Shown one piece after another: positions 11,428 to 22,320 of a stretch of DNA of 64,000 bases. Position 1 is the first letter of the stretch. Each line of letters begins with the position of its first letter. The notes under the pieces are model-generated. The model was not told the DNA's origin, made no database searches, and worked only from the letters and a program-made list of their open reading frames with translations. This DNA is from Davidsoniella eucalypti (lineage: Eukaryota; Ascomycota; Sordariomycetes; Microascales; Ceratocystidaceae). The translations under genes and the position numbers were made by a program. The stretch is taken from NCBI GenBank assembly GCA_004009845.1, contig RMBW01000018.1, positions 186,001 to 250,000 of the forward strand, read 5' to 3'.

Positions 11428-12430
11428 AGCTAAAACTTTGGATAGGAGGGAACATGATGGCTAGTGGATGGTGGGATATCAATGTATGCTCCTTTTTGGG
11501 AGGTGTTTTACTCATAATTATAAACCTTAGGAATAACAGAACTTGTACTCATAATCCCATACATAACATATACTGCGTATATAAAGTAATTTAACATGTA
11601 CACATTAGCCAATGGAGTACGGAAATTATTACCAAGCCCAAAATTACATTTTAATTTATTGTATGAGTTGAATAGATATCAAGAGTTAAAATAGATGATA
11701 AAAAGAAAAGATCGAGATCCGTTACACCATTACAGAACAACTAAGTAAAGGTATAAATATATAGATAGGAAAAAAATGATCAAGAAAACCCCAAAAAGAC
11801 GCCGATGTGATTTTTTCCCCAGAAAGTTTTCCCCAACAAAATAAAGACACAAACCCGAAAAAATAAGATGGTGTTAAACAAAAGACAAGTTCGAATAGAG
11901 AAATGGCACAAAAGAAAAGAAAAAAGAAAGCATCCGCCCAGGCGATGATGACAGGAGAAAAAAGAAGACCGGTTCTCTAAAGAGATAGAAAAATAAATGA
12001 AAGGCCAAAACAAAAGAATTGCTTGCAAAAAGAAAAGATCAAGAGCGAGTTTTGTACTTTTGGTGGGGGGGTTGCATACTTGCTATGGCTTATGTGAGAG
12101 GTGTCCGTAGTGTGGATTTTGTTGTAGTTTATATATATGTGCAAAGACTCCAAGGAAAACCTCAACTAGATAGCCATGCCGTAGAAGTGAACAATACATT
12201 TTTTTTGTATGTTGTAAGATTGGTTGTGAGTGATGAAGAGAGGCTTGGTTGGTGGGTCTTTTTTTTTTATAGCTCAAAGAGCGGAGATGATGTCTGAGTA
12301 TATACCCGGTATTATGTACGGGCGGCCCGGTACCAAAGATGAGAAAAGAAATAGAACAGAGTTGGGTTATAAGACAGTGGATGATAGTAGACAGGTATGC
12401 GCAAAAATGCGTGGTTCATCCAAGGGAAAA
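11428..12430. other. Tail-to-tail intergenic region
   Basis: About 1 kb between YAF9 (+) and MDM34 (-), which converge. It is AT-rich and purine-rich on the + strand, with short A and T runs. No supported gene, RNA or repeat is seen. Confidence 0.5.
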
Positions 12431-15375
12431 TTAACCGCGGACAGTGTAAGCTGGGGGCGGCGCATCTTCGCGTTCATCCCAGAAACCTTCTCGTCGGCTC
12501 TTTTCCTCATACACACGTCTAGCAATTTCACCAGCCATTTTGGAAATCCAGCCGTTGTCTAAGATAACCGCCGAGTTATCCGAAGACGGAGCTTGTTCTC
12601 GTGCCTTCATACGTTCGTGTTCCTTCAAAACTGCAGCAAGGGTAGCGAAGGGCGTACCAGCTAGTGTGGGACTACCATCCTTTTCAGAGATAGAGCTAAA
12701 GATAGAGCTGGGACGCTCATTGTTTCCTGAGGTGTTGAAGCGGACCTTGGATGTGTTGGTGCTAACAGGTACTGCAGTAACCTTGGGTATGGCGGTCGGA
12801 GACGTGGATGCCATGGAGGCAATCGGTGTTGGTGCGCCTGAAGTTGCGGGAGCTGTCACAGGGGCCGATGCCATCAAGCGATCTAGTTCAGCAACATTTT
12901 CGGGCTCCTCGGCGATAGACGACGTCATCAGCAGTTCTGAGGCAGGGGTATCTGTTGACGGAGTGGTATCTGAGAGCGCAGGAGTGGATTCACTGCTGCT
13001 CTCAGCTTGTTCCATTGATGGAACATCGGCCTCTGACAGTGTGCGGCGGAGATTGACCACACGCTTCTTCTTCTTCCGGTTCTGATAGGACCGTGATGAG
13101 CGGCCGGAGCCAAGTGAAAGACCCGTGGTGGGAGAGTGAATACCGGCACTGGACCGAGATGGCGCATAACCATAGGTGGTACTTCCATTGTCAGAGAAGC
13201 TGTAGGTGGTGGCTGACGGCTGTTGTGATTGAGTGGCGCTTCCCGTCAGGGTACCTGTGTACGAGTTTTGCTTGGATAAGCTTGGAGTAGCAGTCACTGG
13301 CGTAGTGCCGTCTGATCTATTGTCATGCAGACCGTTCCATGCACGGTAAAGAGTATCATTTATTCCAGGAGTGAACAAAGATAGAGTCCGCGGCGAGTCT
13401 GCTAGCGAGGCTAAGCGCAGTAGGCTGTTGTGGGAGAATAGAGACTGTAGTGGCTGGCCGTCGTTGATGGAGAAGGCGGAAATCTCTTGCGGATCAAGTA
13501 CGTTGCCGTTGGAATCAACTGGGTCTAAAGGTGGGGTTGCTAAAGGATTCACTGCCGGCTCCTCGGCGAGGGGATCAAGCTCGGAACTAGCCATCTCACT
13601 TTCTGGGGATAAGTGGTTAGGAAGCGTATCTTCCTTGGGCATTTGGTCCTTGCACCATAACCGAAGCGATAGACGGTGGATGATTGCCGGCAGTTCGTCC
13701 ATCATAAGAGTGCGTAATTGGCCTTCGATAGTGCGCTGGAGGTAGTCACGAACAAACTGGATGCTGTCAAAGGTCGAAGAGACCTTGAGAGACTCCAACG
13801 GATCATTGCGGAAGACTAGCGTCAGGCCTTTTTGCTTAGAAAAGACGAGAATAATGAAAGCAGACAGCTTGATTTCCGATAGAGTGATAGAAAGGGGAAT
13901 CGTTAGCCCCGATGCAGCGGCTAATGGCTTTGGTGACGTAAAGCTTGGCTTGGACGACAAGTACGTATTTAGTGGATTGGCCTGTATCACCTAGTTAGTA
14001 GATGATTTGGTTTGATAGTGGATGTATTTGTGCCAGGCGGGTGATGAGGGGGGTACCAGCTACAATGTAAAACAGCAGAACAGAAAAAAAGGTACAGAAT
14101 ATAGGTAAGATAACTGGTTAACTAGCAACTAGCTAGTCACTTGATGTTAACTAACAGCAAAAAAAAAAAAAAAAAAAAAAGGCTAACGATGCTAGCAACA
14201 AGAGGGGAAAAGAGGCTGGGCTACACACTAAGAGTGGCCGTTCGTCTCATGTGAACCAAACTGTGTAAGCTAAAGCCAAGCAGCTGGTTACTCTCCCACC
14301 TGAGCCTCAGTTCATATTTTACTTCACGAAGCGTAGTGATATTGGCCAAGGACCAAAGGACAGGGGCTTAAAGGCAGAGTGGGACACACGGGCAAAGAAT
14401 TAGTGGCAGGGGTGGTTTTGTAGGCCTCTCTGTTCAGTTTGATGGCAAAGTATGCATGAAGCTTCAATGGCTGTGGCCAATGCCTTGAACCCAGAGGGCA
14501 AGCAGAGACTTTTGAGTGGCCATGAGATACAGCGAGCGCAACGGGCGTTTCTGAAGGATGAGGGGGAAAGGAACGGCGATACTGCAGCTTTTTTTTTTCT
14601 CTTAACATCTGACTAGGAATGTAACTGAGAAATGTTAAACCCGGTACTTGCGGGGAAGCCAGGAGAAAAAAAAACCAGCAGCAGCAGTGAAGGAGGACAT
14701 CGAGGCGAGGCTGCTAAGCACAGACAATGGGCAGAAAGTATCGTCAAAGAGTAGGAGTCGTAGAAGGTAGAAAGCAGGAATCATGGCATAAGAGCTTCGT
14801 AAGCCGCAAACCCCAAATAAGTCTTGGTGTAAGATAAAGCTCTGCAAAAGGAAAAGGAAGCTGTTAAGGCTCTCGGCTGACAGCTCGTGCCGTTGCAAGC
14901 AGCCTGTATTCATATTATTCATTGTCTATAATTACCAATTTGTAACTTGACATATGATGGAAACCAGCTGCAGCCTATGTTCCTGCTTTTTCCAGCCCTG
15001 TTGTTTATGCTTCGTCTCGGTATGTTGCGTAGCTGTATCAGATCCAGGAAGGGGTATAGAGGAATAGGGATTTCACAGGCTCGTATTTCCGGGGAATAAA
15101 GATCGTACCTGCACGCGAGTTCGTAGAGTCAGAAAGGCGTCGCCCGAGTATGTCATCTTGAAGATGCCCCGGAAGCGGTCTTCAGCGATGTCGCCAATCT
15201 CGAGGATTTCCAGGTCGGGCGGGACGGAGCCCAGGTTAAGCTCGGTCACGAGGATGTCATCGACGATGATAGGCGGCTTGGGAGACTTGTTCAGGGCTGT
15301 GGTGAGTAGGTCGGTGGCTCGGTTGTAGAAGTCGGCGTCGGCCGTCAGCGGCGACCAGTTGAAGTTGAACGCCAT
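12431..15375 (-). CDS. MDM34: ERMES subunit MDM34 (SMP domain)
   Basis: Exons 15375-15109 and 13981-12431 give 605 residues. Mdm34 is the mitochondrial outer-membrane part of the ER-mitochondria encounter structure and carries an SMP lipid-transfer domain. Exon 1 begins MAFNFNWSPLTADADFYNRA, the invariant Mdm34 start, and runs to FLTLRTRVQ. Exon 2 continues ANPLNTYLSSKPSF, then GLTIPLSITLSEIKLSAFI, LTLVFRNDPLESLKVSSTF and LWCKDQ, completing the ~190-residue domain without a missing residue. The rest is a low-complexity Ser/Thr/Pro region with a basic RKKKKRVVNLRR patch, as in other fungal Mdm34. The intron is 1127 nt, with GTACGA donor, TACTAAC branch point and GATACAG acceptor, far longer than the others here. 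Length fits the family. Confidence 0.92.
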
Positions 15376-18357
15376 TGCTCCGGTGGATAGATGCTCGGTG
15401 CCGAGACTTGGGCAATGCGATGGCGGAGCGCCTCGGAGGGCGAGACGCAGCTAGGGAGAGAGCAAGAGCCGGGCGACCAATTAGAAGAGAACAGCGGCTT
15501 GTTTATGATGGAGAGCCCGATAGAGGCGAATTCCAAATTCGCCGATTTAGCTCGGTTTTGTGTCGACGGAAGGACGGCGTCGAGGTGCGTTGTTGTGGGT
15601 TGGTCGGATAAAAGACGTGAGAGAAGACTGACGAAAGCCAATCGATTAATGGTGCTGATTCGATGGAAGGGAATGCAGAGTAAATAAAGAAAAGAATGAA
15701 GAGCCGAGGCTGGCCAAAGCAAGAGCAACAGCAGAAGCTTGATCAGACCCGTCACGACTGCAGATGCATGGAAATCGGTTGATATGGCTGGCCTATTGCA
15801 GACGAATATAATCAAGAGGAAGATTAGTTGGAAAGGGCCAAGTCGATTTGCGGTGGATGGTTGGCGATGCTGTGATAGTTGCAAATGAGGAAAAGAGAGA
15901 AAGAGAAAAACAAAGAATATTATTTCCACACGGAAAGAAGAACAGCAGGACAAGAAAAAAAAGCGTGCTGGATTCTTGACGCTCAAGAAAAGCACTGTGA
16001 GGATATTTCTACAAGCAAAATCGACAGCTTTTTGATCTCGTGCTTCGGTCAGACCTAAGCTTAGCTGCTCTTTTTTTTTTCTTTAAAAATCCTTTTTTTT
16101 TTCTCTTTTTTCTTTCCCGTCGGCCTTGGAAAAATGGAATTAAACGGAACGCTTTTTCTTAGTCAGAGCCTCTGAAGCACCTAAAAGAGCACTAAAAGAT
16201 GGGGAAAAATTAAACAAGGGAGAGCACCAGCTAGGATAGTCGTAGATAGAAAAAGCGAAGGGTCAAAAAACGCTCTCTCGGGTGCGAGACAAAGCCCCGG
16301 ATGTTCGAATACAGGGGACTCAGCCCTCTTCAATATACCCTCAATTTATCTTGATCCCGGGCCACTGGAATAAACAGAATCGACTGATGAACCACGTAAC
16401 GCTGCCTATCTAGTGGACTGATTCTCTTCCCGTTTGCTTCAATGTCTGGCGGCAGACCCTAAAGAGTTGGCCCGATAATTACCCGGATGGACTGGACGGG
16501 CCTGTCACGAAACAATGGAAAGAAGATCAAAAGAGGCAAGACAAGAAAGAGCTGCCTTTTTTCCATCCAGATTAGGGCAGGAACGAGCGAGGACAAAATG
16601 AGAGAGGAAGGAACAGGGGTTCGTCCAATGCGTATTCCAGCACGTGAAAACGAGAATATCCAAAGGAAAGAATAAGCCGGAGTCAAAGTCAGTCTCTTCG
16701 TTCTTTTGCTAGATTTCGAATACACGATAGAATCAAAGATAGGAAGAAATATAGAAATTCTGAAGGCAAAAAATAAAGACTGTAGATGCGATAAAGAGAG
16801 CGTCTCTTCATTGTTCCATTTCCCCCCTCTTTCTTTCTTCACATCGGGACATCCGTGGTTTAAGTACTCGTTCTTGTCTTCTTCCCCAACTCCTCGTCAG
16901 GCCCGGATACCGTACGCGGGAATTGCCATGGTGTATTCGTGCCGTTCGCCTGTTTGTTTACATGTATACACCTATGTGTACGGCTCACGTGCATATTATC
17001 GCTATTCCTACATGATACTTGCCTTCTTACTCGTTGCTTGTCCGTAGCCCAATCCGTGTTGTCGTCGCTGTCTGGCTGGTACATTCGCTCGATTTTGCCG
17101 CGTCTCCGCGTCGGTGCCTTCGAGCCCTGTATTTTTCATGTCTATCTTTCGGGAGTTTCTGGTATTTATGGCCGTGCTATTCATCTTCCCATCGTGGGCT
17201 TCTTCCGGCTTCCATCAGAATCTTCAGAGGTAGTCATACAGAGATACCACCCCTCACAGCCCTCTAGTCTATATAGCAAAGACATATGTGCTTGTGTTCC
17301 TTTGAACCAAACTTAAAGCAGAGTCCAATTACTACCCGGGGGAGGTATCACTCGAACTGTCTGTATCGCCATCCGAAATCAGAATGGCTGGGTCTACTTG
17401 TTGCGTACCTCATCGTCTGGACCGCCTTGATCGGGCTTCCGCAAGATCTTGTTCCTAGACTACTAAATGAGACATCGAAATACAAGTTGTAGCACAAGAA
17501 GTTATAAATTCACCGCTTGTTAGAACGACAAGTCGGTTCTACCTGGAATCAAGACATGCTCATACTCATAGTTACTATCTTATGTGGGAACCCCTCACTT
17601 TGGGCATTCACAGCCCTACTTTACATGTACGTCTCCTCCAAACGTGTCACTACTAAAAAAAGAAGCTCTCCTAGCCAGTCATTTCTCCGACACTGGTATC
17701 AGCCCGGGTATATTTACACTGTCCATGGAAGGCTGTAGGCTTCTGCTATTCATTCGCAGCATTTCCGTATTGTCCCTCTTATTCTACTTACATGTCCATC
17801 GCCATTTACTAGCCTCCGAGCGTCGATCGCGAACCATGGGACGAAAGTCCTTGAGCAGCTACTAATATATAGCCATGTAACTCTATATAAGCTACTATTA
17901 TAGACGTATCTGATTAGCAAGTTCATGCCTTTCTGCCAGTGCTGGTCTTGTTATGACGACAGCCTTCTCGGCGGAGTCAACTTGTCGTGGAATGTTCTCG
18001 TAGCTTATAATGATCAGTGCCCTTGGATCCAATGCCGAAGCATCGTCTGTTATGCATTGTGCGCCTTTTTTTTTATTTTTATTTTTTATTTTTTTATTTT
18101 TTTATACTTCCCTAGTACTTACTGCCTTGTGAATGAGATAGTTAGAATCCCTGTTCTTAGGAACGGCTTCTGGAAGAACGAGCTTGTTGCTATATTCAAC
18201 CGGGGCCTCTTTTGACGATATAAATCATGTACTTTGTAGTGGGTTATGCCTTACTTTCATGTACAGTAGTGACAATATCATATGTAGACATCCTTTTTGA
18301 TTTGGCTTTTACAATTTCTATGAACTCATCATTACATAGTTATAGTTTTTATTTTTA

Positions 18358-18392
18358 TTTAATTCATTAATCTTATGGAGCTATAGAGTTAT
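18358..18392 (+). repeat. Dispersed 35-nt repeat, copy 1
   Basis: This AT-rich segment (TTTAATTCATTAATCTTAT then GAGCTA) matches 54438-54472 at 32 of 35 positions. All three differences are transitions. Both copies follow a T-rich stretch. Origin unknown; it could be the end of a decayed transposon. Confidence 0.6.
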
Positions 18393-21255
18393 AATCCATG
18401 AACGACTCATCTTAGAAATTTCGTTTCAGGCACTCATTGTAAGCCAATCAGCCTAGGCTACATTTAATTGTATTTCCTTACTATTGAGCTATGGGGAAAA
18501 AGAGACAGTCCCACAAAACACTGACATCGTTTCTCCTGGGAACTCACGTTTCGTTTTCTCCATCGGAATATTTACCCATGATCATACAAATGAATGTTTA
18601 CTGCTCACCAAATTTTGTTTCAGTAATATTTATCCAAGCCATGTGTTCCGTGATGCCCGTTTCCTATGTATCTCAACTAAGTATATCCATTGGCTATCAA
18701 GTCTATAATCTAACAAACGCTACAAATGACGACGCAAGGCTGGTGTTCCAATGTCCTGGGTCTGGGGGGTCGGCAATGGCGTCAGTATCAACCCACTCCT
18801 TCAATCGCATGTTGTTCCTTCTCCAAGTCGACGACATCCTAGCTAGTCGTGATGTGAATCTTTCTCCTCCTACTTGTACATGTGTATAGACATGACCGAT
18901 GGTCCATTCATATATAGTTAACAGCCGGTTTTTGATGTTCATGCAACCAATCGCTCCACTAGCCATTGCAACAGGAATCCGGCCAAGTCCGCAATACCCA
19001 CGGACCTACATGAACATGAAGTTTGAATAACTCACGTCCAGTAACTTGACTCCTTCATCTTCATGTGTTTTATTCCTCTCTATCAAGCATGAAAACTAGA
19101 AAAACTCATCATTCTTCTCAACTAAGCTGGCTATGCATTGGCTTTTACCCTCCACATTCCTAGTTCATGGGTTGCTTTGGGGGCCTGCATGGACAAGACT
19201 AGCCAAGCCTTTAACTGCCCTAATTTAACCATGATCCAAGCACAATAATGCGCCGTTGGACAGTTGACATGACTTCTACCGTACTTTGAACAGTCACATG
19301 AGAGACCCCCTTGATGATACTTCAGGAACCACAGTTTGTCTAAGGCTTATCTGGGATGTTCGATGCATGCCGGAAAAGGAAGAAATGTCAATATAGTGGC
19401 GAGAAAATGGGCTGTTTTTTTTTAGTGAGATGGTTAGTGCCTTTTTTTTTTTTTTTTTTTTTGTATTGGAGATACAAGAATTTGATTCCAGATTCTATAT
19501 TCACAAGAATCAACAGATATCACTATTGAATACACGAGATAGACAAGAAACGAAGTGAGGCTCCGTAGCAGAGGTTATTGTCATACTTTATTTTATGTTC
19601 CTACCCAATGTCTACATAGTGTTATGTCACCGCAATAAGACGGAAAGCCTCGGGTGGAAGCGGCCGGTCACTCTCATTTTCCGGCCAACTCCCGGGTAAA
19701 GAAAGATATTTCTAGCCTGAAATTACAACATCTTCTTTCTCAGGTCAATTTGGTCTTCGTAGTAGTTTGTTGTAGTCGTTGAATAGCATGGCCGAATTTT
19801 TTTCTTCTTCGGGTATATGCATAATCTATGTTACACACATAATTTCAACTCATTGCAAGATATTCTTAGAGCATGTCAAAGTCTGATGTAAGCGCTCTTG
19901 AAGCTCGTACTATTGAAGTATGTGACTTATGTGTTCATTTTCTGACATAAGGTCTCTCAATTACAACAGTATATAGTAGTGTGGACAAGCAGATTTCATC
20001 AAGATCGAATTCCAGCCGTAGAGCTAAGGAGATTAGGTTAGTGCTACTCTACTACTTATCGTTTAGGGCTGCTAGCTTGGCTGCAAGTGTGATTAGTGAA
20101 TGCGGCGACAAGAAATATGTCCTGATGATTACATATTAGAGGTCTATATAATCATGCCAGGTTTCCCAATTCTGAGAATTTTCCTGTTCATCTTTCTTCC
20201 TCAAACACACTCACGTTTCCTATAGTTACCTCTGATGCTATAGCAAGTTCTCCTTCTCGCTTTCACTGCTTTTGAGTTACACTTACTTCTCGCTTTGCAT
20301 AACATTTGTTGATACTAGCTGTCACAGCCTTCAAAATGCTTGATAGGTGTCAGTCTTGCCCCCCTTCAGCTCTACCCAACACCCTTTGTTGTGGTGGGTT
20401 TGTGAATGTAGTTAGAGCTGTCATTGCTGCTGTGGCCTAGCCCACTGCTGGAAACATTGCCCATGTTTCCAGACGTATTGAAATAATTTTCTTTGTTATG
20501 GTCTTCTATTCTGGTGGCACTGTTGTTCGGGCTGTGCCAACAACATGAAAAGGCTGAGGCTTCATTAGAGGTCTAGATTCCATCATTTCTTATAAAAATA
20601 AACATAAAAGGAAAAGAAAAGCAATCAAACCCCTACAAAACAACGCAAATAAATCACACAATAAACCCATTTCAAAATTTAAACCCGGGCTTTCATCAGC
20701 TTCTACCTTCGGTCCATTGTTTTTATTTGTCTTTTATATCATGGTATAAGTTCTCAACAACTTCCATCATCTGTTTTGCTCTTTTGTGACTTGGGATTCA
20801 ACATCCTGATTCACCCAGAAACTTGCTTTTGTAATGTTTCTTATTCTCTGTTATTCTTCTACTCTAACCATGTTAGTCCAGAGTTTTTAGTTCCATGATA
20901 AATCAATAACTCAATTCAAGTCTTCCATAACGGTGAACTTTTATGTTATTGCTATGTTTGTAGTTGCCCATTATGCAACAAAAAGTGGTATTCTTTTGCA
21001 TATCATATAGTTGCCTATCATTATTCACAGTAATATGATGGCAAATTCTCAACGGGGGTAATCGGTTGATATCAATTTTAGCCAACTTTCGGGTAATGAG
21101 GAATCGCAGGTCCACATTCAAGCATATCAGGTGAAGTTTCTGTGTCCGGCTTTGAAGTCAAGAAAGTCTCTCTATCTACCGTGACCCGAGGCTATGGGGG
21201 TTTAAGATTAGCTACCTCGTCAAGATACTAAAAAATAAACGTCATCACTAACACC

Positions 21256-21259
21256 AAAA
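21256..21259 (-). terminator. Pol III T4 terminator of the 5S gene
   Basis: Four T residues on the minus strand follow directly after the last base of the 5S rRNA, the usual RNA polymerase III stop signal. Confidence 0.7.
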
Positions 21260-21378
21260 ACATACAACACCCGGTATTCCCACGTGGTCACCCACCGTAG
21301 TACTGATCGGGCGCTTGATAGTTTAACTAGGGGAGAGCGGACGGGATCCCGTGCTTTCTATCAGCTATGGTCGTATGT
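21260..21378 (-). rRNA. 5S ribosomal RNA
   Basis: The 119-nt minus-strand sequence begins ACATACGACCATAG and ends ACCGGGTGTTGTATGT. The first and last 9 bases pair to form helix I. Internal landmarks of fungal 5S are present: GAAAGCACGGGATCCCGTCC, CTAGTTAAACT in the A-box region and GGTGGGTGACCACGTGGG in the C-box region, so the internal promoter looks intact. A T4 run follows the 3' end. It stands alone, away from any rDNA, as in Neurospora-type genomes where 5S genes are dispersed. It looks functional. A 25-nt repeat lies 128 bp upstream (separate entry). Confidence 0.92.
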
Positions 21379-21480
21379 GACAATTTTGGGTTTAGAAGGT
21401 ATTATATGTCATTTGCGGAGGACCTTGTCGAGCGGAGGACTTTGCACAACTTTGAATATCTGTCCGGTAGCCAATCCGGC

Positions 21481-21530
21481 GTCGTATGATCTTAGTGATT
21501 TAGGTAGACGTTAAATATAATCAAATCAAA
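21481..21530 (+). repeat. Repeat upstream of 5S, long form of a dispersed element end
   Basis: Positions 21506-21530 (starting AGACGTTAAATATAATC) are identical over 25 nt to 35594-35618 upstream of the tRNA-Leu gene. The preceding part, 21481-21503 (GTCGTATGATCTTAGTGAT), matches 35752-35774 at about 19 of 23 positions. The combination suggests the 3' end of a mobile element present in several truncated copies. Confidence 0.6.
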
Positions 21531-21657
21531 GTGTAAAGCAAAGATAACAGTAAAAAAAACAGTATAGAAGAAACAAGAAGGGCGAAACCCCAGATACAGC
21601 TGTAGAAACATCAAAATAAACTAAAATAAACCATCAAAACATCATCCAATCTGCTCC

Positions 21658-22320
21658 TCAGGCCAGGAAGCTCTCCTCACAATCCACAACAGCGTCCTCA
21701 TCTTGATTTTCCAAGTCCGAGAGACAGACTGGGAGTATTGCACCATCACCCATGCGGCCTTCTCGGGCCACACCTTGGGTCACCCAGTGAGCCTCAACTC
21801 GGGTTTGAGCCATCAGGATGCCAATTGTTCTGGCGAGCCAGGCTGATGTAGTCTTTGACATACGTTGTTGCAGTATCTTGAACGTAGTTTCGGATCTCGA
21901 GTCCATCGATCCGCCCTGGGAGAACACTATCGGGTAGAACTACTCACCAACTTCCAGAGGGGGCATTTACCAATCTTGATGTTGTAAATCTTGTTCAGAA
22001 TGGTAGCTGCTTCCCTTGAGGAGTGTTCCCCCCCGAAGCGTGATGATTGTCAGGTCGTAAAACTTGTGCAATCCAACCTCCTCGAATCCCCAATCAGCTC
22101 TGTCGGCCGGAGTCTTCTTCATTGTGCTGGAAGTGGGGTTCCAGGTCGCACAAGATTCCTGGCTGGCGGAAGAGCCTAGTAGAAGCACGTCTCGTACCAT
22201 ATCGTGGAGGCGGTGAATTAACCGAACGCAGGCAGTTCTCCGTTAGACCTATAACCCGTAGGCTTGCACGGGACAGAGAGTTATCTTGGGCCCCAAAGCC
22301 GGACTCTGGAAAGCCATAAA
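21658..22320 (-). pseudogene. Decayed coding region, unrecognised
   Basis: This minus-strand stretch is more GC-rich than its surroundings and has coding-like segments in several frames. One runs from about 22318 (YGFPESGFGAQDNSLSRA then RVIGLTENCLRSVNSPPP) to a stop near 22098. Another continues (REAATILNKIYNIKIG) to about 21960. A third ends at 21658 with AHWVTQGVAREGRMGDGAIL and an acidic tail ENQDEDAVVDCEES. No single splice pattern with good sites joins them into a protein, so a gene broken by frameshifts and stops is the simplest reading. I do not recognise the family. It could instead be a short real gene of unusual structure. Confidence 0.35.

Larger units (their letters stand above)
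15376..21259. other. 5.9-kb gene-free region upstream of MDM34
   Basis: AT-rich sequence with T runs, notably about 18065-18110 (T/TTTA low complexity) and 19442-19462 (an uninterrupted run of about 21 T). One dispersed repeat copy lies at 18358-18392. Short open frames near 16.5-17.3 and 18.5-18.9 kb have no recognisable domain or coding signature. The MDM34 promoter should be at the left end. Nothing else is supported. Confidence 0.45.

Noticed and set aside
12540..13085. 181-aa open frame on + over MDM34
   Set aside because: Antisense shadow of the low-complexity Mdm34 C-terminal region.
15345..15995. 216-aa open frame on - upstream of MDM34
   Set aside because: Overlaps the Mdm34 start in another frame, is Phe/Leu/Ser-rich from pyrimidine tracts, and shows no domain.
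18491..18889. 132-aa open frame in the 16-21 kb desert
   Set aside because: Composition resembles AT-rich noncoding DNA; no family recognised and an antisense frame covers the same region.
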